Part shown: in pieces, positions 1 to 6,527 of the stretch
Layout of the letters: each line of letters begins with the position of its first letter
Numbering within the stretch: the stretch's first letter is position 1
Assembly (NCBI GenBank): GCA_030627225.1
Contig: DAOUSM010000004.1
Location: forward strand, 1-15,857
DNA length: 15,857 nt
Origin: Candidatus Bathyarchaeota archaeon
GTDB lineage: Archaea; Thermoproteota; Bathyarchaeia; Bathyarchaeales; Bathycorpusculaceae
Reading direction: 5' to 3'
Notes under the pieces: model-generated
What the model was told of the DNA's origin: nothing
What the model saw: only the letters and a program-made list of their open reading frames with translations
Database searches by the model: none
Made by a program: the position numbers and the translations under genes

Positions 1-923
1 ACTATGAAGGAGGTCGGAGAATGTGAGAAGACAAAGCCGAGGCAGATTAATCCGAACAAGGAATAGCCTGTTGCAAGAACACGTCTCCTCCCTATTTTGT
101 CCGAAAGTGCTCCTATCGGAATAGACAGCAGCGCATATGAGATGTTAAATAAAGCGTATAAAAGGATGGGCATTGCGTTCACCATTCTTTCTTGGAACAG
201 CGGTCGAAAGGCTTCTCGAGCCTTTAGTATGAAGAACATATAACTGAAGTTTCCGAGTGCAAAAATTGTCGCTACTAGAATGAACAGTTTGAGAGCCCTT
301 TCTAATCCTTTTAAACTGATTCTTAAAGAAACCTGTTTAGGCTTACTTTTTGCTTCTTTCACAAAAGTCAGAGGAAGAAGGGCTAAGAAGGCAATTCCTG
401 CGGCTATCATGAAGAGTGTTCTAAAGTCCAAACCTAAGAACCAGAATAGGATGAAGGCGAGAACAGATCCGATGATCGCTCCCGACGTATCCATCGCTCT
501 GTGAATCCCGAACCATCTTCCTCTAACACCCTTGGATACTGAATCGGCGATGATGCCGTCCCTCGGAGCCGTCCTTAAGCCCTTGCCAAACCTTTCCAGA
601 GACTTCAATAGTAATAGGTGTGGCCAAACAGAGATAAATGGGAAGAAAAGCTTAGATATGGAAGAAATAGCATAGCCCAGAGCAACTAAGGGCTTCCTCC
701 TTCCAAACTTGTCAGACCAGTAGCCAGAGAAAACCTTTAAGATGCTCGCCACACTTTCTCCAAGACCCCCTATCAAGCCAACAGCCAGCCCCGTGCCGCC
801 AATGGCTGTAATGAACATGGGAAGAATCGGCCACATCATGTCACTACTGGCATCTGTGATGAAGCTCACAATACCAAGTAGAATAATATTAAAGCTCATG
901 TCCTTCAGAAGTTCTTTATCCAT
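1..923 (-). CDS. MFS transporter (C-terminus cut by window edge)
   Basis: Reading the minus strand from the ATG at 923 gives 307 uninterrupted codons running off the left edge. The protein is strongly hydrophobic with alternating membrane segments. The major facilitator signature loop occurs twice, as GYWSDKFGRRK (about residues 67-77) and GALSDKIGRRR (about 271-281), marking the 2-3 and 8-9 loops of a 12-helix carrier. Between them is ERFGKGLRTAPRD (about 110-122), typical of a subgroup of prokaryotic MFS permeases. It should sit in the cytoplasmic membrane as a secondary transporter or exporter; the substrate cannot be read from the sequence. About 100 C-terminal residues are missing if the family length is about 400. 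Another in-frame ATG lies at 899, nine codons in. It is transcribed away from the 402-codon gene's 3' end and has its own TATA-like box. The MFS assignment is secure; the specific role is unknown. Confidence 0.9.
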   Translation of the reverse strand, partial: MDKELLKDMSFNIILLGIVSFITDASSDMMWPILPMFITAIGGTGLAVGLIGGLGESVASILKVFSGYWSDKFGRRKPLVALGYAISSISKLFFPFISVWPHLLLLKSLERFGKGLRTAPRDGIIADSVSKGVRGRWFGIHRAMDTSGAIIGSVLAFILFWFLGLDFRTLFMIAAGIAFLALLPLTFVKEAKSKPKQVSLRISLKGLERALKLFILVATIFALGNFSYMFFILKAREAFRPLFQERMVNAMPILLYALFNISYALLSIPIGALSDKIGRRRVLATGYSLFGLICLGFVFSHSPTSFI

Positions 924-955
924 CTCTCCAACTCACTTTCAATCCATAATCTTTG

Positions 956-973
956 TTCGTATTTTTCGTATTT
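956..973. repeat. Tandem 9-bp direct repeat, possible operator
   Basis: TTCGTATTT occurs twice back to back (956-964 and 965-973), on the MFS side of that gene's TATA-like box and overlapping its expected start point. A repressor bound here would block initiation, but this is inferred from position and the repeat alone. Confidence 0.35.
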
Positions 974-984
974 GTTCCGTTTAA

Positions 985-995
985 CTTATTTAAAG
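985..995 (-). promoter_or_regulatory. TATA-like box for the MFS gene
   Basis: On the minus strand this reads CTTTAAATAAG, about 62 bases before the ATG at 923. Transcription starting some 25 bases downstream would leave a leader of about 40 bases. A tandem 9-base repeat (956-973) lies where initiation is expected. The box is inferred from composition and spacing only. Confidence 0.4.
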
Positions 996-1062
996 ATTAG
1001 AGTTTTCCTGAGTTTTCAAATTAAGCAATTCTTGCTAGCAAAATGCTTTTCTCTAGTGTCAA

Positions 1063-2271
1063 CTACATTCTTTCAACGGGTTTTAATTGGTAAGTTCCAA
1101 CAGTCTTGGAAATATCTTTGGCTGAGCTTTCAGAGTATACGCTGTCTATCACATCTTTCATGCATGTTAGTATTCTATCTGAAGCTTTCTTAACAGCCTG
1201 CAAGTCAACTTTCGCGTTTTCCTCGTTTAAGTTTGAACAGTTTTCTTGTTTTTTGATGATGAAGGAATGATGTACCAGCATGTAAGCTGTTAATGCTCCT
1301 AAAAGATTCATGAGTATGTCTGCCACCCCGTTCCAAAAGAAGAGGTTTATCACTCGCGGAGTGAATTTTTCAACAATTTCTTCTAATCCTTCCCAAACTA
1401 ATCCTACAAAGATGCTTGAGTGGCATACGAAGGGGAGCTCCGCACTTGCCTCAAATAGTGAGATTTGATGACTTAACTTTGCTGAACCGAGTATTGTTAA
1501 AGCCTTGCTATATGATATGTAACTTATGAATGTTCTATAGGCTTTGACTGCAAATAACCCTATTCCAAAACCGCTAATATAATGTTCAACAAAGTCTAAA
1601 CCCGGAATTACATGATACAGTGGCACGAAGGGAGCGCCAAGTATGGAATGCGAAGACAAGGCTAAGCTGACGATGGCGATAACCTTAGTGTCTGAAAGGG
1701 ATTCTCCTATAGCGGTAATCCCGCTTCCTAAAAGACCCTTCGAAGAACTTTGATGTTTAGCAACCAGTTCAGATGCCAGTCCAAACAATAAAGAATACAA
1801 TACATATGATGTAAAACAGACAGCAACCCAGTAAAAGTCTCTTTTTAAAGCACGAGCAACTCCAATCAGCAAAATAAACGTTTTAGTTGCATCCAGTAAC
1901 ATTGCACTTTTAATATCCTTATCATCACTATTTTTTATTCGCAGAAATACTTGGCCTCCGGGCAATATTTTTACAAGGATGTTTTGGAGGCCGCCGGTTT
2001 TTCTGGCGTTCGATTTTTGGATTTTGTCTTTTCTTTTGAGAAATCCTTCAAATATGTAATCTTTGACGGATGCGTATTCCTTTGTGAGTGTTTTGGTTGC
2101 GTCTTCAGGTAACCCCATTCTTAACAGTTTTTCGCTGAATATTTTGTTGGCCTTACTAACCGTTGAGTTTACAGACAACCATGTTTTGATGAATGTGCAT
2201 ACGACTATTGGAACTAGTGCTAGACTTACAAAAAAGTTGTGAATTCCCATGTAGATGCTGTCTCTATTCAT
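1063..2271 (-). CDS. Polytopic membrane protein of unknown function, YjdF/VanZ-like motif pattern
   Basis: 402 residues from an ATG at 2271 to a TAG. There is an N-terminal membrane segment (about 12-29), a charged cytoplasm-like stretch (40-125) with many Lys and Glu, then several hydrophobic segments (about 130-170, 196-220, 230-250, 285-295 and 318-335) and a polar C-terminal tail (about 338-402). Conserved-looking polar residues sit inside the membrane half: LDFVEHYISGFGIG (225-238; D226, H230), WEGLEE (293-298) and NGVADILMNLLGA (314-326; N314, D318, N322). This order (Asp/His...Gly, a Trp-Glu..Glu run, then Asp...Asn..Gly) resembles YjdF (DUF2238) and VanZ-like membrane proteins. The resemblance is from pattern memory, not alignment. 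No enzymatic role is claimed. It has its own promoter and no obvious operon partner. Confidence 0.7.
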   Translation of the reverse strand: MNRDSIYMGIHNFFVSLALVPIVVCTFIKTWLSVNSTVSKANKIFSEKLLRMGLPEDATKTLTKEYASVKDYIFEGFLKRKDKIQKSNARKTGGLQNILVKILPGGQVFLRIKNSDDKDIKSAMLLDATKTFILLIGVARALKRDFYWVAVCFTSYVLYSLLFGLASELVAKHQSSSKGLLGSGITAIGESLSDTKVIAIVSLALSSHSILGAPFVPLYHVIPGLDFVEHYISGFGIGLFAVKAYRTFISYISYSKALTILGSAKLSHQISLFEASAELPFVCHSSIFVGLVWEGLEEIVEKFTPRVINLFFWNGVADILMNLLGALTAYMLVHHSFIIKKQENCSNLNEENAKVDLQAVKKASDRILTCMKDVIDSVYSESSAKDISKTVGTYQLKPVERM

Positions 2272-2312
2272 ATACCTAACCCTTTTCCATAGCTAAAGTC
2301 GTTGTTGCGATT

Positions 2313-2323
2313 TGTTTAAATGC
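2313..2323 (-). promoter_or_regulatory. TATA-like box for the 402-codon membrane protein
   Basis: The minus strand reads CATTTAAACA here, some 45 bases before the ATG at 2271, giving a predicted leader of about 20 bases. It is a compositional match only. Confidence 0.3.
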
Positions 2324-2420
2324 TCTAATGTATTATATTGAAGACTTAAATAATTTTCAAATAGTTACATTTTAAAAGGTGAACATTTTAAGTGTTCGAG
2401 GAATTAAGGAATAAGTCTTT

Positions 2421-2597
2421 CTTGCTATTTCAGAAATATCTGAGGATGATGCTGCCTTGCTGAAACTCTTCATCCCTTTTTGTGAAGTTGAATAAGCAGT
2501 TCCGGTGGAATTAGCCAAACGCCTTTTCCATGCGTTTAACTCCTAGAGAGATGTAGCCGAAAAAATGGGAGTTTCACGGAATCTATGTAGTTATCGC
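2421..2597 (+). pseudogene. Possible decayed helix-turn-helix reading frame
   Basis: One plus-strand frame across this spacer reads like protein but is broken by two stops, TAA at 2493 and TAG at 2544. The segments are LAISEISEDDAALLKLFIPF (from 2421), AVPVELAKRLFHAFNS (from 2496), and RDVAEKMGVSRNLCSYR (from 2547). The last resembles the recognition-helix part of a DNA-binding helix-turn-helix (xxVAExxGVSRNxxS). No start codon or ribosome site is evident, and the tail runs into the antisense of the next gene. It could be a fragment of a regulator or recombinase, or chance. The rest of the 2272-2590 spacer is AT-rich and holds only the promoter noted above. Confidence 0.25.
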
Positions 2598-2890
2598 CTT
2601 TCCTTCTGTTCTGCAAAGCGTTTTATTGCCTTCTCATGTTTCTCCAAGGATTTTTTGAAAGCTTCCGTTGCATCCTTTTCAAGCCAGTTTAGGTAGGCCA
2701 AACTTACTACAATTATGTCTGCTATGTCTACTTCCATGTCTTTACCGAATCTTCCTTCCTCAATGTATTTTTCTGCAACTTGCCCAACTTGTTCTGCTAG
2801 GAGAGTTATGAAGAAACTAGACGTGAAAACTTCCTTTTTATGTGCTTCATAGGAAATTTTCTTAACTGCATCTTGAGCTTCGTTTAACAT
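2591..2890 (-). CDS. MazG-fold protein with substituted metal-binding motif
   Basis: 99 residues, all-helical in appearance and the length of a single MazG-type module. MazG enzymes are all-alpha NTP pyrophosphohydrolases that bind Mg2+ through EExxE and a later ExxD. Here the equivalent positions read E33-Q34-x-x-Q37 (in LLAEQVGQVAEKY) and D55-x-x-D58 (in EVDIADIIVVSLAYL), followed by the usual second helix with KKSLEKHEKAIKRF. The fold call therefore rests on spacing and helix pattern, while two of the three first-motif acids are Gln and the first acid of the second is Asp. Activity may be lost or changed. ATG at 2890, with a weak purine run (AAAAGG) about 10 bases before it. It stands alone between a spacer and the MscS gene, which ends 78 bases upstream on the same strand. 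Confidence 0.6.
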   Translation of the reverse strand: MLNEAQDAVKKISYEAHKKEVFTSSFFITLLAEQVGQVAEKYIEEGRFGKDMEVDIADIIVVSLAYLNWLEKDATEAFKKSLEKHEKAIKRFAEQKERR

Positions 2891-2935
2891 TTATATCAAA
2901 CCTTTTTGTTTCTGTTTAATCTTTAAACTGTTTAC

Positions 2936-2946
2936 GTATATAAATT
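2936..2946 (-). promoter_or_regulatory. TATA box for the MazG-like gene
   Basis: The minus strand reads GAATTTATATACG around here, 46-56 bases upstream of the ATG at 2890. It is a good archaeal TATA match, implying a leader of roughly 25 bases and independent transcription from the MscS gene upstream. Confidence 0.5.
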
Positions 2947-2968
2947 CCAATGAGAATGTAGCAAACAT

Positions 2969-3742
2969 TTACTGGCTTGAGGTTTTGACCTTTTCCCACA
3001 CCTGCGATATTTCTCTTAGCAATTGTGATTTGAGTATAAAGATATCTCTCGGGTCTTCAACATAAATGTAAAACATGTAATTTCTTTCACTTCTCGTTAG
3101 CTTAGTTAGCTGATATTCTGGTTTTCTCGGCAGTTTTTCTGCATAGCGCTCAATAACATTATCCAGCATTTCTTCAAGTTTTTCTGTCGGCAGAGAATGG
3201 TCAAAGTTCAACTCAAATCCGTAACAGAAGAGGTTTGATTCTTCACCATAGCGATAGTTTGTAATTTCCTTATCTAAAATCCTCTGAGTGCTTATTGAAA
3301 CCACAGTGTTAGCCGGGGTTAAAATCTTTGCATAGTTTATCGTTATTTCATTCACTATCCCTTCGATACCGTCTATGCGAACGTAGTCACCCACGCGGAA
3401 TGGACGTGTAACTAGAAGATATAGTCCGGCTATAAAGTTTCCAATGGTGCGTGTGGATGCGAAGCCAATCGCGGCGCCTCCTACGGCAGAAAAAGCCACC
3501 AAAATATCTGAGGGAACCCCGCCCACATTTAGAAGTGCCACAAGCACTCCGATTATTATTAGGAGGCGTGCCGTTAATATCAGTCCGTTTCCAACGTCCG
3601 GCGGCATTTCCGTCCGTTTTATGAACCTTCTCAACCATCTTGTGGTCAAACGTTCTAAAACTACCGCAACGGCTGCTGTGACAATTACCCATATTATGGT
3701 TACCAAATATGGATATTTTGCAAATATTTCCCCGAGAGACAT
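2969..3742 (-). CDS. MscS-family small-conductance mechanosensitive channel
   Basis: 257 residues, close to the 286 of E. coli MscS. Membrane segments are at about 13-29 and 54-72, plus a pore-lining segment at about 78-113. The pore helix contains SAVGGAAIGFASTRTIGNF (85-103), the Gly/Ala-rich packing surface of TM3, then YLLVTRPFRVGDYVRIDG (108-125), the hallmark start of the cytoplasmic beta domain (cf. RPFRxGDxV). The rest is the beta domain and an alpha/beta C-terminal domain. It opens in the cytoplasmic membrane under tension to release solutes during hypo-osmotic shock. The ATG at 3742 has GAGG some 10 bases upstream. It is divergent from the FKBP gene across a 178-base shared promoter region. 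Confidence 0.93.
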   Translation of the reverse strand: MSLGEIFAKYPYLVTIIWVIVTAAVAVVLERLTTRWLRRFIKRTEMPPDVGNGLILTARLLIIIGVLVALLNVGGVPSDILVAFSAVGGAAIGFASTRTIGNFIAGLYLLVTRPFRVGDYVRIDGIEGIVNEITINYAKILTPANTVVSISTQRILDKEITNYRYGEESNLFCYGFELNFDHSLPTEKLEEMLDNVIERYAEKLPRKPEYQLTKLTRSERNYMFYIYVEDPRDIFILKSQLLREISQVWEKVKTSSQ

Positions 3743-3802
3743 CGACCCGTAGCCTCATTTCCTCTTGTTACAGACGATTAAACAAACAATCATTAAACTT
3801 AA

Positions 3803-3814
3803 GCTTATTTAGTT
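3803..3814 (-). promoter_or_regulatory. Possible TATA-like box for the MscS gene
   Basis: The minus strand carries CTAAATAAG-type sequence here, about 65 bases before the ATG at 3742. The divergent spacer is AT-rich, so the exact box is uncertain. Confidence 0.25.
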
Positions 3815-3866
3815 TGCTACAACATCAATATTGTATATAGTTAAAGAAAGACTTCGCGAGCGAAAG

Positions 3867-3878
3867 CTTTTATTAAAG
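3867..3878 (+). promoter_or_regulatory. TATA box for the FKBP gene, with an adjacent short palindrome
   Basis: CTTTTATTAAAG lies 43-54 bases before the ATG at 3921, placing transcription start near 3900. Immediately upstream is an interrupted palindrome, TTCGC-GA-GCGAA (3853-3864), in the position of the BRE or an upstream regulator site. Function is inferred from spacing. Confidence 0.45.
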
Positions 3879-3920
3879 CTCAAAACTTACTTTGGCAATA
3901 CAATCAAAAGATGATGTGTC

Positions 3921-4622
3921 ATGACTCTGCGGAAAGGTGACTTCATATTAATAGACTACGTCGCCAGAGTGAAGGAAACAGGTGAAGTTTTCGACACGAC
4001 GATTGAAGAAACCGCCAAAAAAGAACGCTTATACAAGGAAGGCGAAATATACGAACCAAAGCTTGTGGTTATCGGAGAGGGATGGGTTCTCAAAGCGTTA
4101 GATGAAAGTCTAACAACAATGGAAGTTGACAAAAAAACATCTGTTGAGATACCACCTGAAAAAGCCTTTGGAGCAAGAGACCCTGAAAAGGTTAAACGTG
4201 TGTCATTAAGGCATTTAACAGCCAAGGGAATAACTCCCAGCCTTGGGATGCGTGTTGAATATAACGGGAAAATGGCTACTGTGCGAACTATAGGAGCTGG
4301 GCGTGTTCTATTGGATTTCAATCCTCCATTGGCTGGAAAAACTTTGGCTTATGAAGTGACTGTTCAGAAAAAGCTTAGAACAAAAAAGGAGAAGATGGCA
4401 GCTCTAATTCATCGCAGAATACCCGCCGTAGAAGAATCCAAATTCAAATTCGCAATCAAAGAAAAAACTGTTAGCATAGAAATGCCTGAAGAAGCCTTTT
4501 ACTTGGAAGGGGTTCAAGTGGCGAAGAGAGGCATAGCTCTAGACATTCAAAGATTTTTCCCGAAAATAACCACAATCAAATTCATTGAAACCTTCAAAAC
4601 AGAACCCAAAACAGAAACCTAG
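3921..4622 (+). CDS. Archaeal long FKBP-type peptidyl-prolyl isomerase (SlyD-like)
   Basis: 233 residues, matching the archaeal FKBP26 class: an FKBP core interrupted by an insert-in-flap (IF) chaperone domain, plus a C-terminal extra domain. Core motifs are GDFILIDYVARV (6-17), GEVFDTT (21-27), VIGEGWVLKALDESL (50-64) and IPPEKAFG (77-84). The IF domain is about 85-130, and the core resumes at LDFNPPLAGKTLAYEVTV (131-148). The usual DFNHPLAG has Pro in place of His. Residues about 155-233 are the additional domain. It catalyses cis-trans isomerisation of Xaa-Pro bonds and acts as a holdase in the cytosol. The ATG at 3921 fits the family N-terminus. The stop overlaps the stop of the convergent dehydrogenase gene. 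Confidence 0.93.
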   Translation: MTLRKGDFILIDYVARVKETGEVFDTTIEETAKKERLYKEGEIYEPKLVVIGEGWVLKALDESLTTMEVDKKTSVEIPPEKAFGARDPEKVKRVSLRHLTAKGITPSLGMRVEYNGKMATVRTIGAGRVLLDFNPPLAGKTLAYEVTVQKKLRTKKEKMAALIHRRIPAVEESKFKFAIKEKTVSIEMPEEAFYLEGVQVAKRGIALDIQRFFPKITTIKFIETFKTEPKTET

Positions 4623-5686
4623 CTTACAACCTCCGTCATTTTTGCAAGTCTTTCGTAATCTTTATGGCTTAAATTCAACTTGTTAAGGACTGTGTATCGT
4701 TCAGGTCTTATGGTTGGGGCCATTTCCAAAGCTTTTATCACGTCTTCCTTTTTTATGTGCAGCTCTTCAGCGTTTGTGGGTGCACCCAACATTTTCAATG
4801 TTTCCCTTACGCGCTTCCAGTTTGCCTTATGCAGGTATGTCATCATTATTGTTCCTACACCGCATTGTTCACCATGCATAGCATGGTTAGATTTGATTAT
4901 GTCGAGTGCGTGGCTGAAGAGGTGTTCGGAGCCGCTGCATGGACGGCTGCTTCCAGCGATGCTCATGGATACTCCGCAACTTATCAGCGCTTCTAAAAGC
5001 ACACGTAGACCTTCTTCATTTCCAGGTTTGATCAGTTTGGCATTTTGTATCACAAGTTTTGCGCTCATTAGGGCTAGGCTTGCAGCATATTCTCCATAAT
5101 ATTCATTTTTCTCCTCGTGGGCTAGTTTCCAGTCTTTCACAGCCGTGAATTTTGCCACGACGTCCCCGCAACCACTTATGACGAAGCGCCATGGTGCCTG
5201 CATTATTATGTTTGTGTCTGCTATGATGGCTATGGGAGCTTGAGCCATGACAGAATATGGTTTTTCAAAGCCTTTAACAGAAGATAATGGGCTTGCAATT
5301 CCGTCATGAGAGGCTGTTGTTGGAACACTTATAAATGGGACTTCTTGGCGTGCTGAGCTTAACTTTGCAGCGTCTATTTTTGTTCCGCCACCGACTCCAA
5401 AAACAACCTGAGGCTTTAAGGCTTTTATTTTTTCTTCAACAGCTTCAACATCTTTAACTGTGGCTGACTCGACGAGGAACGATTTAACTTCCATACCGTT
5501 CTCTTCGAGAAGTTCTTTAACGGTTTTTCCTGCTATGTCATAGGTTTTTGAACCTGCAATTATAAGTGCGGATTGTGTGAATCCTAATCTTCGAGAAACC
5601 TCATTGACACGCTCTATTACTCCGTTACCAATAATTACCTCTCTTGGAAGTTGCATGCGGTGATGTTTTAAAGGCAAGTTAATCAC
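4619..5686 (-). CDS. egsA: sn-glycerol-1-phosphate dehydrogenase
   Basis: 355 residues, the normal length. It reduces dihydroxyacetone phosphate to sn-glycerol-1-phosphate with NAD(P)H, the committed step that sets the stereochemistry of archaeal membrane lipids; soluble and Zn-dependent. Visible motifs are the dinucleotide loop GVGGGTKIDAAK (97-108), VPTTASHDGIASP (121-133) near the active site, and Zn ligands matching the glycerol dehydrogenase fold: D175 (GCGDVVAK), H255 (GSEHLFSHALD) and H271 (MHGEQCGVG). The frame starts at a GTG (5686). An ATG at 5656 (residue 11) is an alternative, but KHHRMQLPREVIIGNG keeps the pre-LPR segment common in archaeal homologues, so the GTG is preferred. 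It is convergent with FKBP; the two TAG stops share one CTAG. Confidence 0.95.
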   Translation of the reverse strand: MINLPLKHHRMQLPREVIIGNGVIERVNEVSRRLGFTQSALIIAGSKTYDIAGKTVKELLEENGMEVKSFLVESATVKDVEAVEEKIKALKPQVVFGVGGGTKIDAAKLSSARQEVPFISVPTTASHDGIASPLSSVKGFEKPYSVMAQAPIAIIADTNIIMQAPWRFVISGCGDVVAKFTAVKDWKLAHEEKNEYYGEYAASLALMSAKLVIQNAKLIKPGNEEGLRVLLEALISCGVSMSIAGSSRPCSGSEHLFSHALDIIKSNHAMHGEQCGVGTIMMTYLHKANWKRVRETLKMLGAPTNAEELHIKKEDVIKALEMAPTIRPERYTVLNKLNLSHKDYERLAKMTEVVS

Positions 5687-5697
5687 TATGTGAGTGA

Positions 5698-5717
5698 TAC
5701 TATTCTACTTCATAGTA
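5698..5717. repeat. Short inverted repeat in the egsA leader
   Basis: TACTAT (5698-5703) and ATAGTA (5712-5717) form a perfect 6-base inverted repeat with an 8-base centre, between the egsA TATA region (about 5723-5742) and its start codon. It could be an operator or a leader hairpin; no function is shown. Confidence 0.3.
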
Positions 5718-5722
5718 AGGTG

Positions 5723-5742
5723 CGTTTAAAACTTTTAAATTC
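5723..5742 (-). promoter_or_regulatory. TATA region for egsA
   Basis: The minus strand reads AATTTAAAAGTTTTAAACG, two overlapping TATA-like cores some 37-56 bases before the GTG start. It is inferred from sequence and spacing. Confidence 0.45.
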
Positions 5743-5832
5743 GGCGGTTTCAACCGTGAAAGTCGATTTTATCTTATTATTTTTAAACCGTAATATTAAT
5801 AATGGTTAGTTTTGGCGGATTACCGTTTGGTT

Positions 5833-5940
5833 TTACTTGCGCTTGCGAAACAGCATGAGGCCTTCATGGTGGCATACGTATTCAAAACCCACCTTAATGA
5901 GTTTGCCAGCTTCCTCAACTGTTTTGGCCGTTGCAGAAAC
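5833..5940 (-). pseudogene. C-terminal remnant of an archaeal tyrosine recombinase/integrase
   Basis: The minus strand holds 35 codons and a TAA, immediately preceded by an in-frame TAG (5941-5943). The peptide starts VSATAKTVEEAGKLIKVG and ends FEYVCHHEGLMLFRKRK. From memory of the family, many archaeal phage-type integrases end with exactly this kind of segment (TxEEAKxLIEAGFEYVCxxDGxKLFRKRK). The catalytic domain is absent and no sequence resembling it was seen on either side, so this is a relic. It points to a past integration near 5.8 kb. The rest of the 5687-6026 gap holds the egsA promoter, an AT-rich repeat (5786-5802) and the promoter of the zinc-ribbon gene. Confidence 0.55.
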
Positions 5941-5984
5941 CTAGCGAATTAACCGGGATTATGAAAAAGTAATTCATATTTTTC

Positions 5985-5993
5985 TTTTATAAG
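5985..5993 (+). promoter_or_regulatory. TATA box for the zinc-ribbon gene
   Basis: TTTTATAAG, 43-51 bases before the ATG at 6036. Start of transcription near 6014 would give a leader of about 20 bases that includes the GGGTGA ribosome site. Confidence 0.5.
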
Positions 5994-6035
5994 TTTTACA
6001 AACCAAAAACGAAGAAAAAGCATTGGGTGAAATTA

Positions 6036-6251
6036 ATGAGCAGAAGAATGAGCAGAACAATTGTTTGTCCTAAGTGTGACAGTTTTGCAGTAGTTGTTGA
6101 AAGAACGGAAGACTTTCACTACATTGTTAAATGCAGAAATTGTGGTGAGGTTAAACTCACCGCGTTAGAAGAGCGAAAAGCACGCACAAAATACTCAAAA
6201 AGAATGAAGATTATATCTAAACCTTGTCGGTTTCAGATGGTTTTAAGCTGA
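6036..6251 (+). CDS. Small zinc-ribbon protein
   Basis: 71 residues with two CxxC knuckles, C11-P-K-C14 and C33-R-N-C36-G, 18 residues apart, a classic four-Cys zinc ribbon. The rest is basic (KARTKYSKRMK) and suits nucleic-acid or ribosome contact. An upstream in-frame GTG at 6027 would add three residues, but that GTG lies within the ribosome site GGGTGA (6025-6030), which sits 5 bases before the ATG at 6036, so the ATG is chosen. The layout loosely recalls archaeal Elf1-like elongation factors, which are usually a little longer; I cannot confirm it. The tail (about residues 55-71) has no recognisable pattern. It stands alone in a partly decayed region. Confidence 0.6.
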   Translation: MSRRMSRTIVCPKCDSFAVVVERTEDFHYIVKCRNCGEVKLTALEERKARTKYSKRMKIISKPCRFQMVLS

Positions 6252-6325
6252 ATTAAAACTTTTTAAGCTTTAGCGACCTTACTAACACTTGAAAGAAATT
6301 TAGAGCATCCACCTTTAGGAGAATT

Positions 6326-6388
6326 ATGCGACTTGGCAAATTAGATTTAAGCACAATTGCTAATGTTCTGTTAACGATGATCAACTGA
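6326..6388 (+). CDS. Possible 20-residue ORF with strong ribosome site
   Basis: AGGAG (6317-6321) is followed after 4 bases by an ATG and a 20-codon frame (MRLGKLDLSTIANVLLTMIN) ending in TGA. The ribosome site is among the best in the window, yet the frame is tiny and lies in the decayed stretch between the zinc-ribbon gene and the CBS pseudogene. It may be a genuine small protein, the head of a lost gene, or chance. Nothing else is recognisable in 6252-6527 beyond AT-rich, promoter-like sequence. Confidence 0.25.
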   Translation: MRLGKLDLSTIANVLLTMIN

Positions 6389-6527
6389 ACATGCATCACT
6401 TATAACCATGGCAAAATTTTGAAAAAACCTTAAAAAAATAACTATTACGTATATTTTTGGGGTTTGCTTAATATTTCCCGGCGTGAGACGAGTTCATGCA
6501 GGTTTTTGATATGTTCTATGTGCTTGT

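Noticed and set aside
1023..1049. Short AAGCA...TGCTT hairpin after the 402-codon gene
   Set aside because: Weak stem with no following U-run; similar pairings are expected by chance in this composition.
3387..3758. Open frames on both strands over the MscS gene
   Set aside because: They are shadows of the MscS coding sequence, which carries a clear family signature in its own frame.
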